A stretch of DNA of 64,000 bases from Candidatus Palauibacter scopulicola (GTDB lineage Bacteria; Gemmatimonadota; Gemmatimonadetes; Palauibacterales; Palauibacteraceae). Both the position numbers and the translations under genes were made by a program. Where the stretch lies: contig NZ_CANPWG010000067.1 in assembly GCF_947581915.1 (NCBI RefSeq), positions 62,001 through 126,000 of the forward strand, in the 5' to 3' direction. Under the pieces are notes generated by a model. The model saw only the letters and a list, made by a program, of their open reading frames with translations, was not told the origin of the DNA and did no database searches. Shown here piece after piece: positions 7,793 to 15,691 of the stretch (positions are counted from its first letter, which is position 1; the number at the start of each line of letters is the position of its first letter).

Positions 7793-8242
7793 ATGACGAG
7801 GATCGGACGGTTCCGGGTCGGACTGGCGGGGATTGTAGCGGCCGCGGCGATGGCCGCCTCCTACGCGGCCGTGCAGGCGCAGGAGTCGTGGCTCGTCGGG
7901 ACGTGGGAAGCCACCGCGGATATGCCCGACATGCCGGGAGCCCCCGCAATGTCAATGACCTGGACGGTCGAGATGGCGGAAGATGGCACCTACGCGGGAA
8001 GCTTCACGCTCGCCGCGGCGGGACAGAGCCGAACCGAGGAAATGTCCGACATCTCGGTCGACGGAGACGCCTTCAGCTTCACGGTGCGCATCGAAGAGCA
8101 GGGGCAGGCGGGCGAGTTCGTCTTCGAGGGGACGATGGCGGAGGACGAGGTCAGCGGCACCTTCGAGGCGGGTCCGGAAGGAATGCCGGCCATGATGACG
8201 GGAACCTTCTCCGGCGCCCGGGCCGAGGGAGACGGCGCCTGA
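7793..8242 (+). CDS. Small secreted protein of unknown function
   Basis: One hundred and forty-nine residues, ATG 7793 behind GAGGGAGAG. A clear signal peptide (GLAGIVAAAAMAASYAAVQAQ, cut near residue 30) precedes a mature part that begins SWLVGTWEATADMP and alternates short polar beta strands, as in small lipocalin-like or beta-barrel domains that start with LxGxW. Met and acidic residues are frequent. No catalytic motif is visible and the gene is not named. Its stop lies in a 20-bp tandem duplication. Confidence 0.75.
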   Translation: MTRIGRFRVGLAGIVAAAAMAASYAAVQAQESWLVGTWEATADMPDMPGAPAMSMTWTVEMAEDGTYAGSFTLAAAGQSRTEEMSDISVDGDAFSFTVRIEEQGQAGEFVFEGTMAEDEVSGTFEAGPEGMPAMMTGTFSGARAEGDGA

Positions 8243-8280
8243 CGCCGGCAGCCCGCGCCTGACGCCGGCGGCCCGCGCCG
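8235..8280. repeat. 20-bp tandem repeat across a stop codon
   Basis: GCGCCTGACGCCGGCRGCCC occurs at 8235-8254 and 8255-8274, followed by the start of a third unit. The TGA of the upstream gene (8240-8242) is in the first unit and a second TGA is in the copy. Confidence 0.8.
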
Positions 8281-8286
8281 GGAAAA

Positions 8287-8359
<73 letters not shown>

Positions 8360-8377
8360 GCGCTGCCGTTTTCTGTG

Positions 8378-8403
8378 ATCGTGTGCTGCAATCGTGTGCT
8401 GCA
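8378..8403. repeat. 13-bp perfect tandem duplication between two tRNAs
   Basis: ATCGTGTGCTGCA occurs at 8378-8390 and again at 8391-8403, filling most of the spacer between tRNA-Val and tRNA-Gly. Confidence 0.8.
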
Positions 8404-8404
8404 A

Positions 8405-8478
8405 TGGGGCGGGAGGGACTTGAACCCCCGACTTCTGCGATGTGAACGCAGCGCTCTGGCCAGCTGAGCTACCGCCCC
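8405..8478 (-). tRNA. tRNA-Val (anticodon CAC)
   Basis: Minus-strand cloverleaf: acceptor GGGGCGG/CCGCCCC, discriminator A, D-arm TAGCTCAGCTGGCCAGAGC, anticodon stem CTGCG/CGCAG around loop TTCACAT (CAC), T-arm CGGGGGTTCAAGTCCCTC with a few non-Watson-Crick pairs. Lies directly upstream of tRNA-Gly and is probably co-transcribed with it. Confidence 0.96.
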
Positions 8479-8593
8479 GAAACGGTCCCCTCAAAGGGCC
8501 AGCGATGTTACCCCGCGACCCCGTCCCGTGTCAAAGCTGCGGGCTGCTGGTGCAGGCGGCCGGTGCGCGCCCCCCGGCGGATCTCCCGGCGGG

Positions 8594-9598
8594 TCAGGCG
8601 CGCCAGGGGGCGAGCAGCTTGAAGAAAGCGTCGGAGTTGTCCTGCACGAACTCCTTGAAGCTCTTCTCGGTGTTGGCCCGCGTGGAGATGTAGCACTGCT
8701 GGCACGTGTTCTGCTTCGTGAACTTCTCCAGCATGTCCTCCTGACGGTCGAAGTACGCCATCACCATCGCGCACGGCGTGAGCCGGCCGTCGGGGTTGAT
8801 GACGAGGAAGCGGCGTCCCGCCTGGCACCCGGGGATCCCTCCCTCCGTCAGAAACCGGTGGAATTTCCACAGCACGCGAGGCGTCGTGTAGACCGGATAG
8901 CCGGCGTTGCGGAGGTCGATGACCTCCTGCAGGCTCTCCGCCAGTCCGTCCAGCCCGTCCCCCTCGATGAGCCCGTCCCGATCCTGCACCCGCAGGTGCG
9001 TGTAGACGGAGAAGTTGATCGGCACGCCCCAGTCCTTCGCGACGCGCACCATGTCTCCGATGTCCCGGTAGTTCCACGCGGTGATGCACACGTTGAGCAG
9101 GATGTCGTCCGTGTCCGTGCTCTGGCGGCGGATCTCGGGCACCACGCGGGCCATGCGGTCGAACAGGCCGGGGATGCGGCGGAACTCGTCGTGCCTTTCG
9201 TCCGGGAAGTCGAGCGAGGTGGACAACTGGTGCATCCCGCTGTCCTTGAGGCGGAAGAAGCGTTCCGGCGTGAGGTTCGACGCGTTCGTGACCACGATCA
9301 TCCAGGGCAGCCCGCCCTTGTTCGTCATCGCATCGACGATGTCGTACACGTCTCCGCGCGCGAGCGGCTCTCCCCCGGAAGCGTGCGACACGACGGGCCG
9401 AAGCTCGCGGCAGATCGCCGCGTAGTCCTCGGCCCCGAGGCGCTCCTCCTTGATCGGCCCGCCCCAGTTGCAGTGCCAGCAGTTCGCCGTGCAGGCGTGC
9501 GTGATCTCGAACGAGACGGAGAGCGGCTTGTTCCGGATCCGGTTCCGGATGCCCCGGGCGAGCATGCGTGCGGCCATGGCTCCGGAGATGTTCGGCAT
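8594..9598 (-). CDS. Radical SAM protein with C-terminal extra cysteines
   Basis: The 334-residue protein carries the cluster motif CTANCWHC (Cys36, 40, 43) that binds the 4Fe-4S cluster and SAM, followed by SGGEPLARGD, the glycine-rich SAM contact. C-terminal cysteines (GCQAGRRF, LTPCAMV and CQQC) suggest a SPASM-like auxiliary cluster domain, as in peptide- or cofactor-modifying enzymes. Substrate unknown. ATG 9598 follows GGAGGGG and lies 4 nt after the stop of the VTT-like membrane protein, so the two form an operon; that pairing hints at a membrane or lipid task, but this is only context. Confidence 0.88.
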   Translation of the reverse strand: MPNISGAMAARMLARGIRNRIRNKPLSVSFEITHACTANCWHCNWGGPIKEERLGAEDYAAICRELRPVVSHASGGEPLARGDVYDIVDAMTNKGGLPWMIVVTNASNLTPERFFRLKDSGMHQLSTSLDFPDERHDEFRRIPGLFDRMARVVPEIRRQSTDTDDILLNVCITAWNYRDIGDMVRVAKDWGVPINFSVYTHLRVQDRDGLIEGDGLDGLAESLQEVIDLRNAGYPVYTTPRVLWKFHRFLTEGGIPGCQAGRRFLVINPDGRLTPCAMVMAYFDRQEDMLEKFTKQNTCQQCYISTRANTEKSFKEFVQDNSDAFFKLLAPWRA

Positions 9599-9602
9599 CC
9601 GT

Positions 9603-10325
9603 TCAACCCCTCCATCGCTTGACCCCCGCGGGGACGGCCTTCACGAGGTACATCGCGAAGACCACGGCGACGCATGCGATCAGCACCCAGTTCGGGATCG
9701 GAATCGTGGCTCCGAGTAGAGCGAGAAGGTAATAGCGGGGAAAACGGGCGACCACCAGCGCCGCGACCCACTTCCACATGGGATACCGGACCGAGAACGC
9801 CAGGAACTTGAAGGGGAAAAAGGGGATGGGCGCGAAGCCGGTCGCCACGATCGTGGCGAAGGGCCACCTCATGAACCAGGAGATCGCCGTCCGGTAGAAC
9901 CTCTTGCGCTTGTAGGCCCGGATGTTCTGGAGGTTGAGGAGGGGGACGAAGACGAGGTGATCCATGATCCCCGCGATGGCCGTGCCCAGCGTGGCCCACG
10001 CGGCGGCGAGCCACAGGTCCGCCACCTTCCCGAAGTAGATGAGGACGGGCTCGTGGGGGAAGACCGAGATCGCCGTGTTCGCCGGGATGGAGTAGAAGGC
10101 GAGATACAGGTAGCTGTCGGACTGGAAGTCGCGCAGGAGGAGGATCGAGGTCGTGAGGCCGATCGCGATCATCAGCCCGCCGCAGATCCAGACTGCCGGC
10201 CCGAGGTGCGTCCGGTCCTCCGCCTCGGACCCGCCGCCGACCGCGCCGCCGGCCGCGTTGCCGACCCTGTCGATCCGGTCCTGCCCCAAAACCGCTCTCC
10301 ACCGTAGCTTTGTGTGCCGCGGCAC
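9603..10325 (-). CDS. VTT/YqaA-like membrane protein
   Basis: About 240 residues with a first hydrophobic helix near 46-66 and several more to the C-terminus. The middle (FPHEPVLIYFGKVADLWLAAAWATLGTAIA, split across residues 88-120) and the later GFAPIPFFPFKFLAFSVRYPMWKW segment match the VTT (DedA/SNARE-associated) fold, with the re-entrant PxPF loop. Members move or scramble lipids or affect membrane homeostasis. The GTG at 10325 is the furthest start and has no strong ribosome site, so the N-terminus is uncertain. Forms an operon with the radical SAM gene. Confidence 0.75.
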   Translation of the reverse strand: MPRHTKLRWRAVLGQDRIDRVGNAAGGAVGGGSEAEDRTHLGPAVWICGGLMIAIGLTTSILLLRDFQSDSYLYLAFYSIPANTAISVFPHEPVLIYFGKVADLWLAAAWATLGTAIAGIMDHLVFVPLLNLQNIRAYKRKRFYRTAISWFMRWPFATIVATGFAPIPFFPFKFLAFSVRYPMWKWVAALVVARFPRYYLLALLGATIPIPNWVLIACVAVVFAMYLVKAVPAGVKRWRG

Positions 10326-10425
10326 GGCCGTGTTCCGCTGAAACTACCGTCACCCGGCCCGCGGTGCTCCGGGCGGGGCGCGCGAAGAGGAGGATCCGAT
10401 CGGCGACCAGCGCGACGACACCCGG

Positions 10426-10665
10426 ATGGACTGCCCGGAGTGCGGCGACCCCGTGGGGCGGTCCGACCAGACCTGCCAGAAGTGCGGCGAGCCGTTGTCG
10501 TTCGCGCCCAATGAGGTCGGCGTGCACTGCGCGGTCTGCGGCGACGCGATCGGCGCCTACACCGAGACCTGCCCGGTCTGCGGCGAGACCGGCTATCCCG
10601 CGCTTCGTCCGCGCCGCGGGCGCAAGTGGAAGGGCTCGCGCCCGGACGGTCTGACCCGGGCGTGA
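10426..10665 (+). CDS. Double zinc-ribbon protein
   Basis: A 79-residue protein with four CxxC knuckles in two pairs: CPEC/CQKC in the first 20 residues and CAVC/CPVC near 35-53, followed by a basic tail. This is a zinc-ribbon scaffold for nucleic-acid or protein contact; no enzyme domain is present. An AGGAGG lies 33 bases before the ATG, too far for it, and no ATG, GTG or TTG in frame sits closer, so the true N-terminus may differ. The TGA stop overlaps the GTG of the following TrmJ-like gene, so translation is probably coupled. Confidence 0.7.
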   Translation: MDCPECGDPVGRSDQTCQKCGEPLSFAPNEVGVHCAVCGDAIGAYTETCPVCGETGYPALRPRRGRKWKGSRPDGLTRA

Positions 10666-11471
10666 CCGGGGGGCGCGCCCGGCTCGACCGGACATCCATC
10701 GTCCTCCACGAGCCACAGGATGTCGTCAACGTCGCGCTCGTGGTTCGCGCGATGAAGAACATGGGGCTGTCGCGTCTGCGACTCGTGAACCCCGCGGAGT
10801 TCGATGCCTGGCGCATCACCGGGATCGCGCACGACACGGAGGACGTCGTGGAGCGCATCCGCATCTTCGACGACCTCCCGTCCGCCCTCGCCGATGCGAG
10901 CTACGTGCTCGGCGCGACCGCCCGCCGCCGCTCCACCCGCCACGAGTGGTGGAGTCCCGAGGGCGCGGCGACGGAATTCACCGGCCCCGCCGGAGGGCGC
11001 GAGGGGCGGCTCGCCGTCGTGTTCGGCCGCGAGGACCGAGGCCTCTCCAACGAGGCGCTCGACCTCTGTCACGGACTCGTGTGCATCCCCACGAACCCGG
11101 ACCACACGTCGATGAACCTCGCCCACGCGGCCGTCATCATCTTCTACGAACTGCGGAAGGCCGCGCTGGGCCCGGCCGACTGGGAGGCGCGCGACCTGCA
11201 GGGCAAGCGGCGGCGCCGGACCCCGCCGGCCCTGCACGGCGAACTGGAGGAGTTCTTCGGTATCTGGGAGCGGGCGATGGGGGAGGTCGGCCTCTTCCAC
11301 GGCATCGACCCGGCGCCGAAGATGCGGAGCTTCCGCAACATCTTTCAGCGCGCGGAGCTCGACCAGCGTGAACTCGGTCTCATCCTCGCCGTGGCGTACG
11401 AGGCGCTGAACTTCGCCCGGAGAGAGAAGAAGCGCGCCCGCGAGCGCGCGGAGGCGGAAGCGGAAGGCTAG
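10662..11471 (+). CDS. TrmJ-like SPOUT RNA 2'-O-methyltransferase
   Basis: From GTG 10662 (GTGA overlap with the zinc-ribbon stop) the protein has 269 residues. SIVLHEPQDVVNVALVVRAMKNMGLSRL is replaced here by the family's usual opening for SpoU/TrmH methyltransferases (residues about 12-40); VVFGREDRGLSNEAL is motif 2 and IPTNPDHTSMNLAHAAVI the knotted SAM-binding motif 3. TrmJ methylates the 2'-hydroxyl of nucleotide 32 in tRNA; rRNA methylation is the alternative. The C-terminal helix-rich part ends in a basic-acidic tail. A GTG at 10626 would add 12 residues. Confidence 0.88.
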   Translation: MTGGRARLDRTSIVLHEPQDVVNVALVVRAMKNMGLSRLRLVNPAEFDAWRITGIAHDTEDVVERIRIFDDLPSALADASYVLGATARRRSTRHEWWSPEGAATEFTGPAGGREGRLAVVFGREDRGLSNEALDLCHGLVCIPTNPDHTSMNLAHAAVIIFYELRKAALGPADWEARDLQGKRRRRTPPALHGELEEFFGIWERAMGEVGLFHGIDPAPKMRSFRNIFQRAELDQRELGLILAVAYEALNFARREKKRARERAEAEAEG

Positions 11472-11484
11472 CTGCGGCGGGCTG

Positions 11485-12849
11485 CTAGATCCGCTGGCGC
11501 AGCTTCGAGACGAGTTCCTCGTTCGAGTCGGTCTGCCGCATGAGGCCGAGGACTTCCTGCATGGCCTCGACGGGCGGATAGGTGCTGAGTTCGCGCCGCA
11601 TCGCCTGCGCGACGAGGAGTTCGTCGTCGCTCATCAGGCGTTCCTCCCGCCGCGTCGCGCTGGAGTTGAGATCGATCGCGGGAAAGATCCGGCGGTCCGA
11701 CAGGTCCCGGTCGAGGACGAGTTCGCTGTTCCCCGTCCCCTTGAACTCCTCGAAGATCACCTGGTCCATGCGGGAACCGGTGTCGACGAGCGCCGTCGCG
11801 ACGATCGTGAGCGATCCGCCGCCCTTGCTCTCCGGGACGCAGCGCGCGCTGCCGAAGAAGCGCTTCGGCTTCTCGAGGGAGTTCGCGTCGATGCCGCCCG
11901 TGAGCGTGCGGCCGCTTCCCTCCTCCGTCGTGTTGTACGCACGCGCCAGCCGCGTGATCGAGTCGAGGATGAGGACGACGTCCTGCCCCATCTCCGCGAG
12001 GCGCCGCGCGCGCTCGAGCGTGATCTCGGCGACCTGCACGTGACGCTCGGCGCGGTGGTCGAAGCTCGAGGCGGTGACCTCGCCGAGCCCCGTCGCCTCC
12101 ATCTCCGTCACTTCCTCCGGACGCTCGTCGACGAGGAGGATGAGGATCGTGGAATCGGGGTGGTTCTTCGAGATGCCCTCGGCGATCGCCTGCAGAACCA
12201 TCGTCTTGCCGGCCTTGGCGGGCGCGACGATGAGCGACCGCTGACCCATCCCCATGGGACAGATGAGGTCGATGATCCGGTTCGTGTAGTCGGGCTGGCC
12301 GCGGCGCTCGAGCCCGCACTCCAGCCGCAGACGCCGGTCGGGGTGCATCGCGCTCAGGCGGTCGAACTGCCGGCGCGGTCCGAGTTGGTCGGGGGGGTGG
12401 CCGTTCACGGTGTGGAGATACCGGAGCGGGGGGCTCTTGCCGGGGCGTGGAGGGCGCCCGGCCTGGCCGCAGATCTCGTCTCCCGTCCGCAGGTCGTAGC
12501 GGGAAACGATCTTCGGGCTCACGTAGATGTCGTCGTCGCTCGGGGTATACCCGGCGTGCTGGCGGCGGATGAACCCCGTGCCGTTACCGAGCCGCTCGAT
12601 GAGCCCCAGGTAGCCGTCCTTCGGACCTTCCGGAACTTCGGCTACCGCAGCCTGCTGGCCGGACTGCTGCGGCGGCGAGCCCTGTCCCTTCCGGTTGCGG
12701 CGTCCGCGCGAGCGGCGGCGCCGGTTCCGGCCCTTTCCGCCGTGGCCACCGGACCCTTTGGCCCGGCCCCTGGACGGTCCCTTGCCGCCGGGCTGACCTC
12801 CGCCCCCGCGCGGGGAGCCGCCGCGGGGCTGTGGTGTGTTGTTCGTCAA
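11485..12849 (-). CDS. rho: Transcription termination factor Rho
   Basis: RNA-dependent hexameric ATPase that ends transcription. The 454-residue protein has a basic, Gly/Arg-rich N-terminal extension (about residues 8-60, RGG-like) in place of much of the usual N-terminal helix bundle; the cold-shock-like RNA-binding domain (GYLGLIERLGNGTGFIRR to about 160); and the ATPase core with Walker A APAKAGKT, LLVDERPEEVTEM, and the R-loop GSARCVPESKGGGSLT. The start is TTG 12849 without a strong ribosome site. Basic RG-rich insertions occur in Rho of high-GC phyla and are thought to extend RNA binding. Convergent with the TrmJ-like gene. Confidence 0.97.
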   Translation of the reverse strand: MTNNTPQPRGGSPRGGGGQPGGKGPSRGRAKGSGGHGGKGRNRRRRSRGRRNRKGQGSPPQQSGQQAAVAEVPEGPKDGYLGLIERLGNGTGFIRRQHAGYTPSDDDIYVSPKIVSRYDLRTGDEICGQAGRPPRPGKSPPLRYLHTVNGHPPDQLGPRRQFDRLSAMHPDRRLRLECGLERRGQPDYTNRIIDLICPMGMGQRSLIVAPAKAGKTMVLQAIAEGISKNHPDSTILILLVDERPEEVTEMEATGLGEVTASSFDHRAERHVQVAEITLERARRLAEMGQDVVLILDSITRLARAYNTTEEGSGRTLTGGIDANSLEKPKRFFGSARCVPESKGGGSLTIVATALVDTGSRMDQVIFEEFKGTGNSELVLDRDLSDRRIFPAIDLNSSATRREERLMSDDELLVAQAMRRELSTYPPVEAMQEVLGLMRQTDSNEELVSKLRQRI

Positions 12850-13245
12850 TGCACCAACTCTTTGAATCGAGGGGCGTCGGGAAACGGGGGGTTGTCGTTC
12901 AAGGAGCGGATCTCGCGCCTTGCAGCCCGTGGCCAGGAACGTCTGGCCGGCGCAAGGGTCGTGGCGACCATCGAACGGGGGTCCCCCGGAATCGCCTGAA
13001 TGCTAGTGTCGTGTCCCGGAAATACGCGAGCTACCGAGAGTGCACCAGTATGGGGCGCATCCGGGGCTCGCGCCAGTTTCCCGGCGGTTCCGCCGGCGCG
13101 CGCCGCCATAGCCGGGGGATCGAGATCCTGTATATTCCGGGCGCTCCGCTCGGCCCGGCTCGGCAGGCTCGCGACGGGCCGGGGGGACGCACCCCCGACG
13201 CATGCCTTGGGAATCTCATCACGGAAGAACTCTGGAGCAAATAGA
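12850..13245. other. 396-bp gap between divergent rho and cupredoxin genes
   Basis: No supportable gene. It should hold the rho leader and promoter on the minus strand and the cupredoxin promoter on the plus strand. TATATT at 13131-13136 could be a -10 element for the latter, without a convincing -35. The only open frame across it has no recognisable similarity. Confidence 0.5.
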
Positions 13246-13848
13246 ATGATGAAGCGATCGACACTACCGGCTTTGGGCGCGTTCGTCCTGTTCGGATGCG
13301 GCGGCGGCGAGAGCGACCAGCCATCCCCGGCGCCGGCCCCCGCCCCGGCTCCCGCCACGGCTTCCGCCACGGAGGCGGCCGCGGCGGCTTCAGGTGCGAT
13401 GGCCGTGGACTGGATCTCGGTGGACGACGGCGCGCGCACCGTGACGATCGACCTCGTCGCGGGCTCGACGGACGTGAACAACCGCTGGAACTTCAACGGC
13501 TACGCAAACGGCGAAGCCACGGTCGTCGTGCCGGTCGGATACGCCGTTACCGTGAACTTCGAGAACCGGGACCCCGTCAACTATCACAGCTTCAGCGTCC
13601 TCCAGCGGGCCGCGAGCTACCCCGCGATCTTCGATGACGCGACGCCCGTCTTCGAGGGCGCGGTCACCTCGAACGCGACTTCGATGACGGAGGCCACGGC
13701 CCCCGGCGGCGGCACCGAGAGCATCAGCTTCACGGCCTCCGCCGCCGGCGAGTACGCGCTCGTGTGCCCCGTTCCGGCTCACGCGGTAACGGGCATGTGG
13801 ATCGGGTTCGACGTCTCCGATTCGGGCGAATCCGGGTTGCGGAGCTAG
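13246..13848 (+). CDS. Sulfocyanin-like blue copper lipoprotein
   Basis: Two hundred residues from the tandem ATGATG at 13246. The lipobox LFGCG (Cys18) anchors it to a membrane; a Pro/Ala linker spans about 26-50. The cupredoxin domain carries all four type I copper ligands: His114 in NYHSF and Cys174, His179, Met184 in CPVPAHAVTGM, the spacing seen in sulfocyanin and related electron carriers. It should shuttle electrons in the periplasm, perhaps to a terminal oxidase; no oxidase gene is nearby. Neighbouring proline dehydrogenase lies 22 bases downstream on the same strand. Confidence 0.88.
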   Translation: MMKRSTLPALGAFVLFGCGGGESDQPSPAPAPAPAPATASATEAAAAASGAMAVDWISVDDGARTVTIDLVAGSTDVNNRWNFNGYANGEATVVVPVGYAVTVNFENRDPVNYHSFSVLQRAASYPAIFDDATPVFEGAVTSNATSMTEATAPGGGTESISFTASAAGEYALVCPVPAHAVTGMWIGFDVSDSGESGLRS

Positions 13849-13870
13849 TTCGAGGGGGGACCGGCCGCGT

Positions 13871-14806
13871 ATGGAGACGATGCGGAAGGTGCTGCTGTGG
13901 GCTTCCACGAACCGGTGGCTGTCGCAGCGCCTGCCGGAGCGCCGTTTCGTGCGGCGCGCGGTGCGCAAGTTCATGCCGGGCGAGACGCTGGAGGACGCGC
14001 TCGGCGAGGCCGCCCGCCTGAGGGAAGAAGGCGTTCCCACCCTCGTCACCACGCTGGGAGAGAACGTCGAGACCGCGGAGGAGACCCGGGAATCCGTCGC
14101 CGAGTACGTGCGGGCCATGGACCTGGCGGAGGAGATGGGGCTCGACCTGGAGGTCTCGATCAAGCCCACCCACCTCGGACTCGACCAGGACCCGGACCTG
14201 GCGGTGGAGAACGTGGGGGAACTCGCGGCGCGCGCCGGAGGTCCCGAGGGTCGCGGCACGCTCTGGATCGACATGGAGGGGTCGTTCTACACGGAGGCGA
14301 CCCTCTCCCTCTACCGCGCGGTCCGGCACCGGCACGTGAACGTCGGGCTTTGCATCCAATCCTACCTCCGGCGGACCGCGGACGACCTCGAATCGATCAT
14401 GGAATTCGGCCCTCGCATCCGGCTCGTGAAGGGGGCGTACGCGGAACCGGCCGAGATCGCCTTTCCGGACAAGCGGGACGTGGACGAGAGCTTCCTGGCC
14501 CTCGCGCGGCGCCTCATCGACCACCTCGGGAGCGGAGGAGATGGCTTCCTCGGGCTCGGGACGCACGATCCGGCGATGATCGGGCCGCTTTCCGCGGACG
14601 CGGGGGCGGCGGGTCTCGATGGCAGCCGGTTCGAAATCGAAATGCTGTACGGGATCGGACGGCGGGAGCAGAGGAGGCTCGTGGGCAACGGAACCCCACT
14701 GCGGGTGCTGATCAGCTACGGGGGGGCGTGGTTCCCGTGGTACATGCGTCGCCTCGCCGAGCGGCCCGCGAACGTGTGGTTCGTCGCCCGCAGCATGTTC
14801 CGCTAG
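13871..14806 (+). CDS. Proline dehydrogenase
   Basis: FAD enzyme oxidising proline to pyrroline-5-carboxylate at the membrane. The 311-residue monofunctional form shows the TIM-barrel markers LWIDMEGSFYTEATL, VGLCIQSYLRRTADDL, RLVKGAYAEP, FLGLGTHDPAMI and EIEMLYGIGRREQRRL, which include the FAD- and proline-contact residues. The RRxxR-type region near the C-terminus (FPWYMRRLAERPANVWFV) is also typical. The start at ATG 13871 follows GAGGGGG. Ten bases separate it from the SDR gene, suggesting co-transcription. The pyrroline-5-carboxylate dehydrogenase partner is not in the window. Confidence 0.94.
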   Translation: METMRKVLLWASTNRWLSQRLPERRFVRRAVRKFMPGETLEDALGEAARLREEGVPTLVTTLGENVETAEETRESVAEYVRAMDLAEEMGLDLEVSIKPTHLGLDQDPDLAVENVGELAARAGGPEGRGTLWIDMEGSFYTEATLSLYRAVRHRHVNVGLCIQSYLRRTADDLESIMEFGPRIRLVKGAYAEPAEIAFPDKRDVDESFLALARRLIDHLGSGGDGFLGLGTHDPAMIGPLSADAGAAGLDGSRFEIEMLYGIGRREQRRLVGNGTPLRVLISYGGAWFPWYMRRLAERPANVWFVARSMFR

Positions 14807-14816
14807 GACGGAGACC

Positions 14817-15677
14817 ATGGACGGAGCATCGGGAGCCGGCGCGCTCTTCGCGCCGGATGTCCTCGCGGGCCGCACGGCGCTCATCACGGGCGGCGGGAGC
14901 GGCATCGGATACGGGATCGCGGAGTGCCTCGCGGCGGCCGGCGCCTCCGTGGGCGTATTCAGCCGCAACGAGGAGCGGGTCGTGCGGGCGGCGGAACGCC
15001 TCGCCTCGACGCACGGGGTGCGGACGCTCCCGACGGTCGGGGACGTGCGCGAACCGGCGGCGCTCGAAGCGGCGGTGCGCGAGACCCGGGACGCGCTCGG
15101 GTCGATCGACATCCTCGTGAACAACGCGGCGGGCAATTTCTACGCGCCGACGGCCGAGCTGTCGCCGAACGGCTGGCGCGCCGTGGTGGAGATCGACCTG
15201 TTCGGCACCTTCCACGCCTGCCGCGCGGTCTACCCCGTCATGGCCGAGCAGGGGTACGGGCGCATCGTGTCGATCTCGATGACCATTCACTACCGGGGCT
15301 GGCCCCTCATGGCCCACGCGACGGCGGCGAAGGCGGGGGTGGACGCCCTGACCCGAACGCTCGCCATCGAGTGGGCGCGGGACGGAATCAACGTGAACGC
15401 CGTGGCGCCCGGTCCGATCCCGACGGAGGGCGTGAAGAAGGCGTTCGAGGCTCCCCCGAGCGACGAAGTCGACATGTTCGGCGTGCGCTCCGGCGCCGGG
15501 TTCGCGGAGCGCTTCATCCCGGCGGGGCGGCTGGGGCACCCGCACGACATCGGGCAGATGATCGCCTTCCTTTGCTCGCCTGCGGGAGACTGGATCACGG
15601 GCACGGTGATCGTCGTCGACGGCGGCGAGTCGCTCGTGAGTCCGCGCACCATCCCCGGCGGACGCTCGGAGAGCTGA
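14817..15677 (+). CDS. Short-chain dehydrogenase, 2,4-dienoyl-CoA reductase-like
   Basis: A 286-residue Rossmann oxidoreductase with the cofactor motif TGGGSGIGYGIAE (about 27-39), LVNNAAGNFYAP and VNAVAPGPI. The usual YxxxK active site reads HATAAKAG: Lys is kept but the Tyr is absent. That is how peroxisomal-type 2,4-dienoyl-CoA reductases look, which use other residues, so this is a family trait rather than damage. Likely role is NADPH-dependent reduction of unsaturated acyl-CoA in beta-oxidation. Convergent with mtaB, with a small hairpin across both stops. Confidence 0.87.
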   Translation: MDGASGAGALFAPDVLAGRTALITGGGSGIGYGIAECLAAAGASVGVFSRNEERVVRAAERLASTHGVRTLPTVGDVREPAALEAAVRETRDALGSIDILVNNAAGNFYAPTAELSPNGWRAVVEIDLFGTFHACRAVYPVMAEQGYGRIVSISMTIHYRGWPLMAHATAAKAGVDALTRTLAIEWARDGINVNAVAPGPIPTEGVKKAFEAPPSDEVDMFGVRSGAGFAERFIPAGRLGHPHDIGQMIAFLCSPAGDWITGTVIVVDGGESLVSPRTIPGGRSES

Positions 15678-15691
15678 GGCGCGGACCTCAG
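15674..15691. terminator. Hairpin spanning two convergent stop codons
   Basis: CTGAGG (15674-15679), six-base loop, CCTCAG (15686-15691): a perfect inverted repeat containing the SDR TGA and the mtaB TGA. No T tract, so at most a weak bidirectional terminator or mRNA 3' end block. Confidence 0.4.

Noticed and set aside
12831-13244. Plus-strand frame in the gap between rho and the cupredoxin gene
   Set aside because: No ribosome site, no similarity seen, overlaps the rho start; treated as non-coding.
14817-15677. Broken SDR because the catalytic Tyr is missing
   Set aside because: Peroxisomal-type 2,4-dienoyl-CoA reductases have the same HAxxAKAG pattern, so this is a family trait.
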